Shown here piece by piece: positions 28,660 to 36,686 of a DNA stretch of 39,223 bases; the first letter of the stretch is position 1; every line of letters begins with the position of its first letter. This DNA comes from JBHEMT01 sp046262435 (GTDB lineage Bacteria; Chloroflexota; Dormibacteria; Aeolococcales; Aeolococcaceae), in assembly GCA_046262435.1 (NCBI GenBank), contig JBHEMT010000140.1, positions 1-39,223 of the forward strand. Reading direction: 5' to 3'. The notes under the pieces were generated by a model. The model saw only the letters and a program-made list of their open reading frames with translations. It searched no databases and was not told the origin of the DNA. Position numbers and translations under genes: made by a program.

Positions 28660-28920
28660 GTGGAAATCCTCAAGGTCTCGGCCGGGTCCAAGCCGGTTGC
28701 GGTGGCGGGCGCCATCGCCGGGGTGATTCGAACCCAGAGCAAGGTTGAGGTACAGGCGATCGGCGCCGGGGCGATCAACCAGGCGATCAAGGCGATTGCC
28801 ATCTCCCGCGGCTACGTCGCCCCCGGCGGCATGGACCTCGTCTGCACCCCATCGTTCATCGACATCTCCATTGACGGCGAGGAACGCACCGGGATCCGGC
28901 TGCTCGTCGAGGTCCGCTAG
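28660..28920 (+). CDS. spoVS: Stage V sporulation protein S (SpoVS)
   Basis: SpoVS is a small Alba-like protein that affects late sporulation in Bacillus but also occurs in many non-spore-formers, where its role is unclear. The 86-residue product matches end to end: MEILKVSAGSKPVAVAGAIAGVIR, VEVQAIGAGAINQAIKAIAISRGYVAPGGMDLVC, and IDISIDGEERTGIRLLVEVR. The rny-spoVS-miaB order is that of Bacillus, without ymdB between. GTG start with GGAG upstream. Its presence here does not by itself show that the organism sporulates. Confidence 0.96.
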   Translation: MEILKVSAGSKPVAVAGAIAGVIRTQSKVEVQAIGAGAINQAIKAIAISRGYVAPGGMDLVCTPSFIDISIDGEERTGIRLLVEVR

Positions 28921-29002
28921 CGAGCGGGTCAGCACCCGCGTGGCAACCGTTCGAAGCGCCAATCCAAGAGCGCGCCACTCGCGGCGGCCGCCCGCCAGCC
29001 GG

Positions 29003-29008
29003 TAGGCT
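29003..29008 (+). promoter_or_regulatory. TAGGCT -10 hexamer, leaderless promoter of miaB
   Basis: TAGGCT ends seven bases before ATG 29016. No Shine-Dalgarno is present. It would drive the miaB-mutS(-mutL-miaA) unit. Confidence 0.5.
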
Positions 29009-29015
29009 TGGGGCG

Positions 29016-30407
29016 ATGCAGGCTCCCATCCGTCTCGACCGCCTGAGCACGTCCGCGACTCACTTCCGGGCGGTGCCGCTGGGGCAGCGGGAGGCGCGCC
29101 GCGAGCCGATCGTTCCGCTGCTCGGCCGGCCGCCGCGCGTCCACCTCTGGCACATCGGCTGCCAGATGAACGACGCCGACCGGGAGCGCCTCGCCGAGCA
29201 GCTCGCCGAGGTGGGCTGCATTCCCGAGGTGGCCCTGGAGGACGCCGACGTGGCCATCCTGATCACCTGCGCGGTGCGCCAGAACGCTGAGCAGAAGGTG
29301 TACGGCAAGTTCAAGGAGCTGGCCCCCTGGAAGCGCGAGCGCCGCGGCCGGCGGATCGCGCTGACCGGCTGCATGGGGGTCGAGCACGGCTCGGCGTTGC
29401 TCGACCGGCTGCCCGACCTCGACTACGTCTTCGACGTGCGCGAGCCCGACGGTTTCCTGAGCAAGCTGCAAACCGTCTACGCCGACGGACTCGACGGCCC
29501 CATCTCCCTGCCCGGCTCCGACCGGCTCTCCGCGTACGTTCCGGTCATCGGTGGCTGCAACGAGATGTGCACCTACTGCATCGTCCCTTTCGTGCGCGGC
29601 CGCGAGCTGAGCCGGCCGATCGCCGCCGTGGTCGAGGATGTGCATCGCCTGGTGGAGCGCGGGGTGCGGGAGGTCACCCTGCTCGGCCAGAACGTCAACT
29701 CCTACCGTGACCCCGCGACCGGGGCCGGCCTTCCCGGGCTGATGGCCGCGGTCGACGCGGTTCCGGGGCTGATGCGGCAGCGCTTCCTGACCTCACACCC
29801 GCGCAACGCGGTGCCCGAACTGTTCGCTGCGATGCAGGCGCTGCCCACCGCCTGCGAGCAACTCCACCTCCCGGTGCAGGCGGGTGACGACGAGCTGCTT
29901 CGCCGGATGCGCCGGATCTACACCGTCGCCGAGTATCGCCGGGTGATTGACATTGCCCGGGGCAGCGTCGCCCGGCTTGCGCTGAGCACCGACATCATCA
30001 CCGGTTTCTGCGGTGAGACCCCTGCCGAGTTCGCCGGGACCGAACGGCTGCTGCGCGAGGTGCGCTTCGACGTGGTCCACCTCCAGGCGTACTCGCCGCG
30101 TCCCGGCACCGCGGCCGCACGGCGGCCCGACGACGTTCCCCGCGAGGAGAAGAAGCGGCGGCTCAACCAGCTCCTCGCTCTGCAGCGCGAGGTGGCCCTG
30201 GAGCTGAACCGCGCCCTGGTCGGGCAGCGGGTGCAGGTGATGGTCGAGGGCACTGCCGATGACGGGCGTCCGTACGGGCGCACGCGCCAGGGCAAGGTGA
30301 CCTTCCTGCCGCCCGCCCACCGGCCCCCGGGGGAGCTCGTCGAGGCCACCGTCCGGGCGGTGAGCGCCTGGCAGCTGGTGGCGGAGCCGGTGCCCCAGGC
30401 GGCGTGA
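29016..30407 (+). CDS. miaB: tRNA-2-methylthio-N6-dimethylallyladenosine synthase MiaB
   Basis: MiaB is a radical-SAM methylthiotransferase that modifies i6A37 in tRNAs. The N-terminal UPF0004 domain holds the auxiliary cluster cysteines (C49 in WHIGCQMND, ITCAVRQNAEQKVYGK, TGCMG). The radical-SAM cluster motif is C181-x3-C185-x2-C188 (GGCNEMCTYCIVPFVRGRE), followed by EVTLLGQNVNSY, RQRFLTSHPRN and LHLPVQAGDDELLRRMRR. The C-terminal TRAM domain begins near LNRALVGQRVQVMVEG. Its partner MiaA (35008), which makes the i6A substrate, is in the same gene block. The stop overlaps mutS as GTGA. Confidence 0.95.
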   Translation: MQAPIRLDRLSTSATHFRAVPLGQREARREPIVPLLGRPPRVHLWHIGCQMNDADRERLAEQLAEVGCIPEVALEDADVAILITCAVRQNAEQKVYGKFKELAPWKRERRGRRIALTGCMGVEHGSALLDRLPDLDYVFDVREPDGFLSKLQTVYADGLDGPISLPGSDRLSAYVPVIGGCNEMCTYCIVPFVRGRELSRPIAAVVEDVHRLVERGVREVTLLGQNVNSYRDPATGAGLPGLMAAVDAVPGLMRQRFLTSHPRNAVPELFAAMQALPTACEQLHLPVQAGDDELLRRMRRIYTVAEYRRVIDIARGSVARLALSTDIITGFCGETPAEFAGTERLLREVRFDVVHLQAYSPRPGTAAARRPDDVPREEKKRRLNQLLALQREVALELNRALVGQRVQVMVEGTADDGRPYGRTRQGKVTFLPPAHRPPGELVEATVRAVSAWQLVAEPVPQAA

Positions 30408-33130
30408 GCAGGCGGGGGAGGGCCGCGGCGCCGCACCAGGGCGTGGCCGCGCTGCACCTTGGCGAGGCCGCGCCGAGTCCCACCGCGGACGTCCTTTCCG
30501 CCACGGAGGTGGCGCAGCGGGCCTCCGTTGACCTGCGGGAGACGCCCCCCACCACCCCCATCCTCCGCGAGTACAACGCGGTCAAGGCGGAATTTCCCGA
30601 TGCCATGGTGTTCGCCCGGCTGGGTGACTTCTTCGAGCTCTTCGGTAGCGACGCGCAGACCGCGGCGCCGCTGCTGGGCCTGACTCTCACCGGGCGCGGT
30701 TTCGGCAGTGCCGGGCGGGTATCGATGTGCGGCGTCCCGGAGCGTGCCGCCACCGGCTACATCCGGCGACTGCTCGAGGCCGGACACCGGGTGTGCATCT
30801 GGGACCAGGTGGAACCGGCCGGTGACGCCGGACGGGGCCTGGTGCGCCGCGAGGTCACCCGGGTGCTCAGCCCCGGAGCGGTGGTCGAGGACGGGCTGAT
30901 CGACCCCGGCACGGTCGCCCGTTGCGCAGCGCTGCTGCCCTCCGCAGCCGGGGTTGGGTTGGCCGCACTCGATGCGAGCACCGGTGAGCTCCAGCTCGCC
31001 GAGCTGAGCGGCGACCTCGGCTCGGGAGCGCTGGCCGAGGAGCTTGACCAGCTGGACATCGCCGAGCTGGTGATCCCCGAGGGCGTGCGCGTGCCCGACC
31101 ACCTCGTCCCGCGCGCCCTGCGGACCCACCTTCCGGTTCAGCGCTTCGACAGCGCCCGGGGTCGCGAGCGACTGCTCGCCGTGACCGCCACCGCGTCGCT
31201 GCGCGGCTTCGGTGCGGAGGAGATGTATGAGGCCCAGGGAGCGGCCGGAGCACTGCTCGCCTGGGCGGAACGGGCTCGACTGCGGCTCGGCGACGGTTTC
31301 GTGCATCCGCGAATCCGCCAGCGCGGCACCGCGATGCGACTGGACGCCGCGACTCGGCGCAACCTGGAGATCCTGGCCCCCCTCGGATCCGGCGGTGCCT
31401 CGCTGCTCCGTCTGCTCGACCGAACCACGACCGCGGCAGGTGGCCGTCTGCTGCGCGGCCGCCTGCAGGAGCCGCTGCTCGATCCGGGCCCTATCGGCGA
31501 GCGACTCGACGGCGTGGCTGCCCTGGTCAGCGCCCGCGGGGTACGGGCCGAGCTGCGCCGCGCGCTCGGTCGCGTGCCGGACCTGGAGCGGCTGACCGGC
31601 CGCTGTGTCGCCGCCGCGGCGTCGCCGCGGGATCTGGGCGCGGTCCGCGACGGGCTACAGTCGTTGCCCGCATGCCGGGACGCGCTGGCCAGCCTGAACG
31701 GTGTGCCGGCGGCCATGGCCGCTGCCGGGGAGGCCTGCGCGGTGCCCCCCGAGCTGGCCGCGCGGTTGCAGGCGAGCCTGGTCGAGCAGCCGCCGGCGAG
31801 CAGACGGGATGGGGGTGCGGTGCGCGAGGGAGCTGACACCGAGCTCGACGCCCTCCGCGCCGCCGGCGCCGGCGCCCGCGACTTCATCGCCGGCCTGGAG
31901 GCGGTGGAGCGTGAGCGGAGCGGTATCCGGGCGCTGAAGCTGGGCTACAACCGCGTCTTCGGCTACTACCTCGAGGTGTCCCACGCCCAGCGGCAGCACC
32001 CGGTTCCGGCCGACTATGTCCGCAAACAGACGCTGGTGGGCGCGGAGCGCTACATCACCCCCGACCTCAAGGAACAGGAGGCGCTCGTCCTCCATGCCCG
32101 CGAGCGGGCCCTGACCCGTGAGCTCGAGGTCCTGGACGAGCTCCAGGCCGCGGTCGCGACGGCCGCGGCAGCCGTGCTCCGGGCGGCGGCGGCTGCCGCC
32201 GAGCTCGACGTCACGGCGGCGCTCGCCGAGGTGGCCGACACCGAGGGCTGGGTGCGCCCGGTGGTGGACCGCTCCGGGGTGCTGGAGATCGCGGGTGGCC
32301 GCCACCCGCTGGTGGAGCGCAGCCTCGCCACTGGAGGGTTTGTTGCCAACGACTGCACGCTGGACGTGGACGGCACCCGGTTGCTGGTACTGACCGGACC
32401 GAACATGGCCGGGAAGTCGACCTACCTGCGTCAGTGCGCGGTGATCACCCTGCTCGCCCAGTCGGGGAGCTTCGTGCCCGCGGCCGCCGCTCGGATCGGG
32501 GTGTGCGACCGGATCTTCACCCGGGTGGGCGCGCAGGACGACATCGGCGCCGGGCTCTCCACCTTCATGGTGGAGATGGCCGAGACCGCGCACATCCTCA
32601 ACACCGCGACCCAGCGTTCCCTGGTCATCCTCGATGAGATCGGGCGGGGCACCTCGACCTACGACGGCTTGGCGATCGCCCAGGCGGTGGTCGAGTACCT
32701 GCACGACGCGCCCCAGCTCGGGTGCCGGACCCTCTTCGCCACCCACTACCACGAGCTCACCGAACTGGCGACAACCCTTCGCGGGGTGGGCAACGCGCGG
32801 GTCGAGGTGGTCGAGGACGGCGAGGCTGTGGTCTTTCTTCATCGCATCGTCGCCGGTGGCGCGGACCGCTCCTACGGGATCCACGTTGCCCGGCTGGCCG
32901 GCGTCCCGCGCGGCGTGCTGCAACGCGCCGGCGGCCTGCTCGAGGAGCTGGAGCGCAACCGTCCGCTCGGGCCGGCGCCCGCCGCGGTCGACCAGCTGGC
33001 CCTCGCCCTGCCGGCAGCGCCCGCGACCCATCCGGTCCTCGACCAGCTCGATGCCCTCGACCTCGATGGCCTCACCCCGCTGGCCGCGCTCAACACCCTG
33101 GCCGAGTGGCGGCGGCGATGGAACCGCTGA
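30404..33130 (+). CDS. mutS: DNA mismatch repair protein MutS
   Basis: MutS recognises mismatches and recruits MutL. After a ~45-residue low-complexity N-terminus comes the mismatch-binding domain with the Phe-x-Glu motif (GDFFELFGSDA, F76-E78) and SMCGVPERAATGYIRRLLEAGHRVCIWDQVE. Core and clamp domains follow (RRNLEILAPLGS, LGYNRVFGYYLEVSHAQ, RYITPDLKEQEALVL). The ATPase has Walker A GPNMAGKSTYLRQ from residue 665, STFMVEMAETAHILNTAT, VILDEIGRGTSTYDGLAIAQAV and FATHYHELTELA. At 908 residues it is MutS1. GTG 30404 overlaps the miaB stop. Presence of MutS/MutL argues against a typical actinobacterium. Confidence 0.97.
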   Translation: MSRRGRAAAPHQGVAALHLGEAAPSPTADVLSATEVAQRASVDLRETPPTTPILREYNAVKAEFPDAMVFARLGDFFELFGSDAQTAAPLLGLTLTGRGFGSAGRVSMCGVPERAATGYIRRLLEAGHRVCIWDQVEPAGDAGRGLVRREVTRVLSPGAVVEDGLIDPGTVARCAALLPSAAGVGLAALDASTGELQLAELSGDLGSGALAEELDQLDIAELVIPEGVRVPDHLVPRALRTHLPVQRFDSARGRERLLAVTATASLRGFGAEEMYEAQGAAGALLAWAERARLRLGDGFVHPRIRQRGTAMRLDAATRRNLEILAPLGSGGASLLRLLDRTTTAAGGRLLRGRLQEPLLDPGPIGERLDGVAALVSARGVRAELRRALGRVPDLERLTGRCVAAAASPRDLGAVRDGLQSLPACRDALASLNGVPAAMAAAGEACAVPPELAARLQASLVEQPPASRRDGGAVREGADTELDALRAAGAGARDFIAGLEAVERERSGIRALKLGYNRVFGYYLEVSHAQRQHPVPADYVRKQTLVGAERYITPDLKEQEALVLHARERALTRELEVLDELQAAVATAAAAVLRAAAAAAELDVTAALAEVADTEGWVRPVVDRSGVLEIAGGRHPLVERSLATGGFVANDCTLDVDGTRLLVLTGPNMAGKSTYLRQCAVITLLAQSGSFVPAAAARIGVCDRIFTRVGAQDDIGAGLSTFMVEMAETAHILNTATQRSLVILDEIGRGTSTYDGLAIAQAVVEYLHDAPQLGCRTLFATHYHELTELATTLRGVGNARVEVVEDGEAVVFLHRIVAGGADRSYGIHVARLAGVPRGVLQRAGGLLEELERNRPLGPAPAAVDQLALALPAAPATHPVLDQLDALDLDGLTPLAALNTLAEWRRRWNR

Positions 33131-33173
33131 CCGGTTGGTCGACGTCGCCGGGTCTCCGCGCCCAGGCCGAACG

Positions 33174-35006
33174 ATGGACGCGGTGAGCGCAGCGCCGTCG
33201 ATCCGCCGGCTCCCCCAGCCGGTCGCCGATGCCATCGCGGCCGGCGAGGTGGTCGAGCGTCCCGCGTCGGTGGTCAAGGAGCTGCTGGAGAACGCGGTCG
33301 ACGCCGGAGCCGGCCGGGTCGAGGTGGTGATCGAGGGCGGCGGTGCGGTCCGGCTGCGGGTCAGCGACGACGGCCGGGGCATTGCCGCGGACCAGCTCGA
33401 GCTGGCGGTGGCTCGACACGCCACCTCGAAGATCAGCGAGGTCCGTCACCTGGAGCGGATCGCCAGCCTCGGTTTCCGTGGCGAGGCGCTGGCCAGCATC
33501 GCCGCGGTCAGCGAGCTCACCCTCAGCTCGCGGGTAGCCGGCGAGGCCGGCGGCGCGCGGTTGCGCGTGCGCGGCGGCGAGCTCGTCGAGCGCGGCCCGT
33601 GGGGCGCGCCTGTGGGGACCACCGTCGAGGTGTGCGACCTCTTCTTCAACACGCCCGCGCGGCTTCGCTTCCTCCGCCAGGAGCGGACCGAGGTGGCGGC
33701 CACGGTGCGGGTCGCTGCCGATGCGGTGCTGGCCAGTCCCGCCATGGCGCTGACCTGCGTGGTGGACGGCCGGCGCGCGGTGCGCCACCCCGGGGGCGAC
33801 CTCCGCGAGGCGCTGGCCTCGGTGCTCGGCGCCGCGGCTGCAGCCGAGCTGCTCGAGGTGACCGCAGCGGAGGGCCCGGTCACCGTCCTGGGGGCGATCA
33901 GCCAGCCGCGTGCGCACCGGGCGACCCGAGCGGCGCTCACCCTGGTGGTCAACGGCCGCCGAGTGCACAACCGCGCAGTGCTCTACGCGGTGGAGGAGGC
34001 CTACCGGGGGTTGCTTCCCGGGGGACGGCACCCGTACGGGCTGGTTGCGGTCAGCGTCGATCCGGGCGACCTGGACGTCAACGTCCACCCCACCAAGCGG
34101 GAGGTGCGCTTCCGCGAGGAACGAGCGGTGCTGGGCACCGTGCAGCGCGCCTGCTGGCACGCGCTGGGTGGGTCGCGCCCCTACGCGGTGGACTGGCAGG
34201 CGGGCCACGGGGCTGGAGGAGTTGGCCAGTCCGACCTGGGGCTTGCCGAGCCCTCTGGCGCCACCTGGCACACCGCGGCCGCGGACCGGCAACCGGCCGG
34301 CGACCGGAGCGACCCTGCCCGCCTCGAGCGGGGCGCCGACTCGCCGGTGGCCGCCGATCCGCGCCTTGGGCGATCCGGCGGCGAGGACGATCCGGGCCTG
34401 CCCGGCGGCGCGGTCACCGCCCTGTGCGGAGCCCGCGCCGTCGGCCAGGTGGGCTCGGCATGGCTGGTCGCGGAGGGCGCGGGCGGTGGACTGCTCCTCA
34501 TCGATCCGCACGCCGCCCATGAAAAGGTGCTCTACGCGGAGCTGCTCGCCGGCTGGGCCGACCCCGGTCGCGGAGGCGGGGGCTCCCAGCTCCTGCTCCT
34601 GCCCGCGATCATCCCCTGCGATCCGGGTCGGCTGGCGCGCTTCGCCGAGGTGGCAGGTCTGCTTGCCGAGTGCGGCTTCGAGGTCGACAGCTTCGGTCCC
34701 GACGCGTTGCGTTGCCGGGCGGTGCCGGCGGCATCCGCCAGCCTCGACGTCCCGCGGCTGGTGCTCGAGGTGCTCGACACCGTTGGCCCGAGCACCGGGC
34801 CACCGGGAGGTCGGCATCACCGCATCGCCGCCCTGGTCGCCTGCCACGCGGCGGTGCGCCTGGGCGACAGCCTCAGCCTGGCCGAGCAACAGCGGCTGCT
34901 CGACCGCTTGGCCGTCACCCCCGGGGCGATCACCTGCCCACACGGGCGGCCCACCGTGCTGGTCAGCTCCGACGCCGAGCTGCGCCGCGCCTTCGGCAGA
35001 CCCTGA
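33174..35006 (+). CDS. mutL: DNA mismatch repair protein MutL
   Basis: MutL is the GHKL ATPase that couples mismatch recognition to strand incision. N-terminal motifs: IAAGEVVERPASVVKELLENAVDAG, VSDDGRGI, RHATSKI, SLGFRGEALASIAAV and VGTTVEVCDLFFNTPAR, then VNGRRVHNR and DVNVHPTKREVRF. The C-terminal dimer/endonuclease domain has D444-P-H-A-A-H-E (canonical DQHAxxE), ACHAAVRLGDSL and C588-P-H-G-R-P. The metal motif varies: Gln is Pro, and the glutamate expected four residues after the first Glu comes one residue later. ATG 33174 is the start; GTG 33183 is possible. The protein has 610 residues with a low-complexity linker at ~335-415. miaA begins one base after its stop. Confidence 0.96.
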   Translation: MDAVSAAPSIRRLPQPVADAIAAGEVVERPASVVKELLENAVDAGAGRVEVVIEGGGAVRLRVSDDGRGIAADQLELAVARHATSKISEVRHLERIASLGFRGEALASIAAVSELTLSSRVAGEAGGARLRVRGGELVERGPWGAPVGTTVEVCDLFFNTPARLRFLRQERTEVAATVRVAADAVLASPAMALTCVVDGRRAVRHPGGDLREALASVLGAAAAAELLEVTAAEGPVTVLGAISQPRAHRATRAALTLVVNGRRVHNRAVLYAVEEAYRGLLPGGRHPYGLVAVSVDPGDLDVNVHPTKREVRFREERAVLGTVQRACWHALGGSRPYAVDWQAGHGAGGVGQSDLGLAEPSGATWHTAAADRQPAGDRSDPARLERGADSPVAADPRLGRSGGEDDPGLPGGAVTALCGARAVGQVGSAWLVAEGAGGGLLLIDPHAAHEKVLYAELLAGWADPGRGGGGSQLLLLPAIIPCDPGRLARFAEVAGLLAECGFEVDSFGPDALRCRAVPAASASLDVPRLVLEVLDTVGPSTGPPGGRHHRIAALVACHAAVRLGDSLSLAEQQRLLDRLAVTPGAITCPHGRPTVLVSSDAELRRAFGRP

Positions 35007-35007
35007 C

Positions 35008-35991
35008 ATGGGCCTCCGTCAGGCTGGTGCGGCAGCCAAGCCCGGCGCCACGGCGGACACCGGACCGCCGGTGCTCGCCGTGGTCGGGCCCACCGCGACC
35101 GGCAAGACGGCGCTCGCCGTCGCCATTGCGGAGCGGCTCGGTGGGTGCGAGCTGGTCAACGCCGACTCCCGGCAGGTGGTGCGCGGGCTGCGGGTCGGCA
35201 CCTGCGCACCCACCGCCGCCGAGCTGCGCGGGCAGGTCTGCCACCTGCTCGACCTGACCGACCCCGGGGCCGACTTCACCGTCGCGGACTGGCTGCCCCG
35301 GGCTCGGGCGTGCCTGGCCGATCTCGCCACCCGTGGGGTGCGACCCATCGTGGTCGGCGGCACCGGTCTGTACGTGCGGGCGCTCCTGGACGGTTGGATC
35401 CTGCCGGCGGCGCAGCCGGATGCCGGCAGACGCGGGGAGCGCGAGAGGCGACTGGCAGCCCCGGGAGGCCTGGAGGCGCTTGTCGCCGAGCTGCTGCGGC
35501 GCGATCCCACCGCCGCGGCGGTGGTCGACCTGCCCAATCCGCGCCGGGTCCTGCGGGCGCTCGAGCTTCTCGACGCGGGCCCCGGCGACGTGCAACAGCT
35601 ACGCCGCCGCGAGGCTCCCAACCAGGGGCTGCGCGTGGCCCTGCGTCCTCCGGCGGCTCTTCATCGCCGCTGGATCGCGGAGCGCGCCGGCCGGATGGTC
35701 GGGTCGGGTGCGCTGGTTGACGAGTGCCGCGCCGCCCTGGCCCGGGGTGTGCCCACGGCCGACCTCTCCCGCTGCGGGATCGGCTACCGGGAGGGCCTGG
35801 CCATCCTGAGCGGCGAGCTTGGCCAGACGGCGGCGAGCGAGGCCATCGCCGCCCGGACCCGCCGCTACGCCAAGGCACAGCGGACCTGGTTTCGCGGCGA
35901 TCCGGCGACGCGCTGGCTGGACTGCGACGAAGCGCTCGGCCGAGCCGTCGACCAGGTGGTGGAGCTCGTCGGTGGTGGGCTGGCGGCATGA
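35008..35991 (+). CDS. miaA: tRNA dimethylallyltransferase MiaA
   Basis: MiaA transfers a dimethylallyl group to A37 of tRNAs reading U-initial codons. The 327-residue protein has a ~20-residue leader, then the P-loop VVGPTATGKTALAVAIAERLG (27-34 core) and NADSRQVVRGLRVGTCAP (family DSxQxYrgldigTAKP, here with TCAP). DFTVADWLPRARACLADL, PIVVGGTGLYVRALLDG and GIGYREGLAILSGEL follow, and the end block TRRYAKAQRTWFRGD. It supplies the substrate for MiaB encoded upstream. Its stop overlaps the next gene as ATGA. Confidence 0.95.
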   Translation: MGLRQAGAAAKPGATADTGPPVLAVVGPTATGKTALAVAIAERLGGCELVNADSRQVVRGLRVGTCAPTAAELRGQVCHLLDLTDPGADFTVADWLPRARACLADLATRGVRPIVVGGTGLYVRALLDGWILPAAQPDAGRRGERERRLAAPGGLEALVAELLRRDPTAAAVVDLPNPRRVLRALELLDAGPGDVQQLRRREAPNQGLRVALRPPAALHRRWIAERAGRMVGSGALVDECRAALARGVPTADLSRCGIGYREGLAILSGELGQTAASEAIAARTRRYAKAQRTWFRGDPATRWLDCDEALGRAVDQVVELVGGGLAA

Positions 35992-36542
35992 CCGGACGGC
36001 CACCGTCAGGTCCCGGCCACCGGGTGGTGGTGATGGGCATGATGGCCGCCGGGAAGAGCCGGACCGGGCGCAGCCTGGCCACAAGGCTGGGCTGGGACTT
36101 CTGGGACAACGACGACCAGCTGGTCGCCGCCACCGGGCACGATGCTCGATCGCTGACCGAACACGACGGCGTCGAGGTCACCCACAAGCTCGAGCTCAAG
36201 GTGCTTCAGCGCGGCCTGGCCGCCCGCCGCCCCTCGGTGGTCTGCGCCCCGGGGAGCGCGGTGCTGACCGCCGCGGGGCGCGGCCTGCTCACCCCGGAGT
36301 GGGTGGTCTGGCTGCGGGCGCGGCCCGAGACCCTGGCTGCGCGGGTGGCACGCGATCCCAAGCCCCGCCCGCTGCTCGGCGGCAACCCGCTGCAGGCAAT
36401 CCGCAGCCTCGACGCGGAGCGCCGTGACGGCTACGCGGCGGTGTCCGACCTGATTCTGGACGTCGACGCCCTCGACCCGGAGCAGGCCGCGGACCGCATC
36501 CTCGGCGCACGAGCGCGCCTCATGTCCGGCCGGCCCCGCTGA
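35988..36542 (+). CDS. Shikimate-kinase-like P-loop kinase
   Basis: The 184-residue protein has the shikimate kinase fold: P-loop VVVMGMMAAGKSRTGRSLATRLG (GMMAAGKS at 17-24), D40/D42-43 in FWDNDDQLVAATG, and a lid Arg in DPKPRPLLGG. R145/R146 in AERRDGYAAVSDLILDVD align with the region RxxxYxevAd. Two shikimate-contact sites are altered. The FRxxE motif reads THKLE (Arg replaced by His66), and the GGG motif reads APGSAV. It may therefore phosphorylate something else, or be a diverged AroK; no other aro genes are nearby. It overlaps miaA by ATGA and is probably cotranscribed. Confidence 0.75.
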   Translation: MTGRPPSGPGHRVVVMGMMAAGKSRTGRSLATRLGWDFWDNDDQLVAATGHDARSLTEHDGVEVTHKLELKVLQRGLAARRPSVVCAPGSAVLTAAGRGLLTPEWVVWLRARPETLAARVARDPKPRPLLGGNPLQAIRSLDAERRDGYAAVSDLILDVDALDPEQAADRILGARARLMSGRPR

Positions 36543-36616
36543 CGGCGGGGTGCGGGTCCCTCCGGCCAAGCCGGCAGGGGATGTCGCCGACCCCCCGGGT
36601 GCCGTCCCACCCCCGG

Positions 36617-36656
36617 GGAACATCTGTTTGCGCAAACCGCCGGGCGGTGGTACAGT
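36617..36656 (+). promoter_or_regulatory. lexA promoter with candidate autoregulatory LexA box
   Basis: GGAACATCTGTTTG (36617-36630) matches the Gram-positive SOS box CGAACRNRYGTTYG at 12 of 14 positions. It overlaps TTGCGC (36628-36633), the -35 lying 17 bases before TACAGT (36651-36656). A perfect 12-bp palindrome, GTTTGCGCAAAC (36626-36637), partly overlaps the box and covers the whole -35. A Shine-Dalgarno AAGGAGAG (36676-36683) precedes ATG 36687. The predicted leader is about 24 bases. Confidence 0.7.
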
Positions 36657-36686
36657 CGGCCCGCTGCCGACCGGCAAGGAGAGACC

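Noticed and set aside
33090..35009. 639-codon - strand frame antisense to mutL
   Set aside because: Antisense shadow of a well-supported gene.
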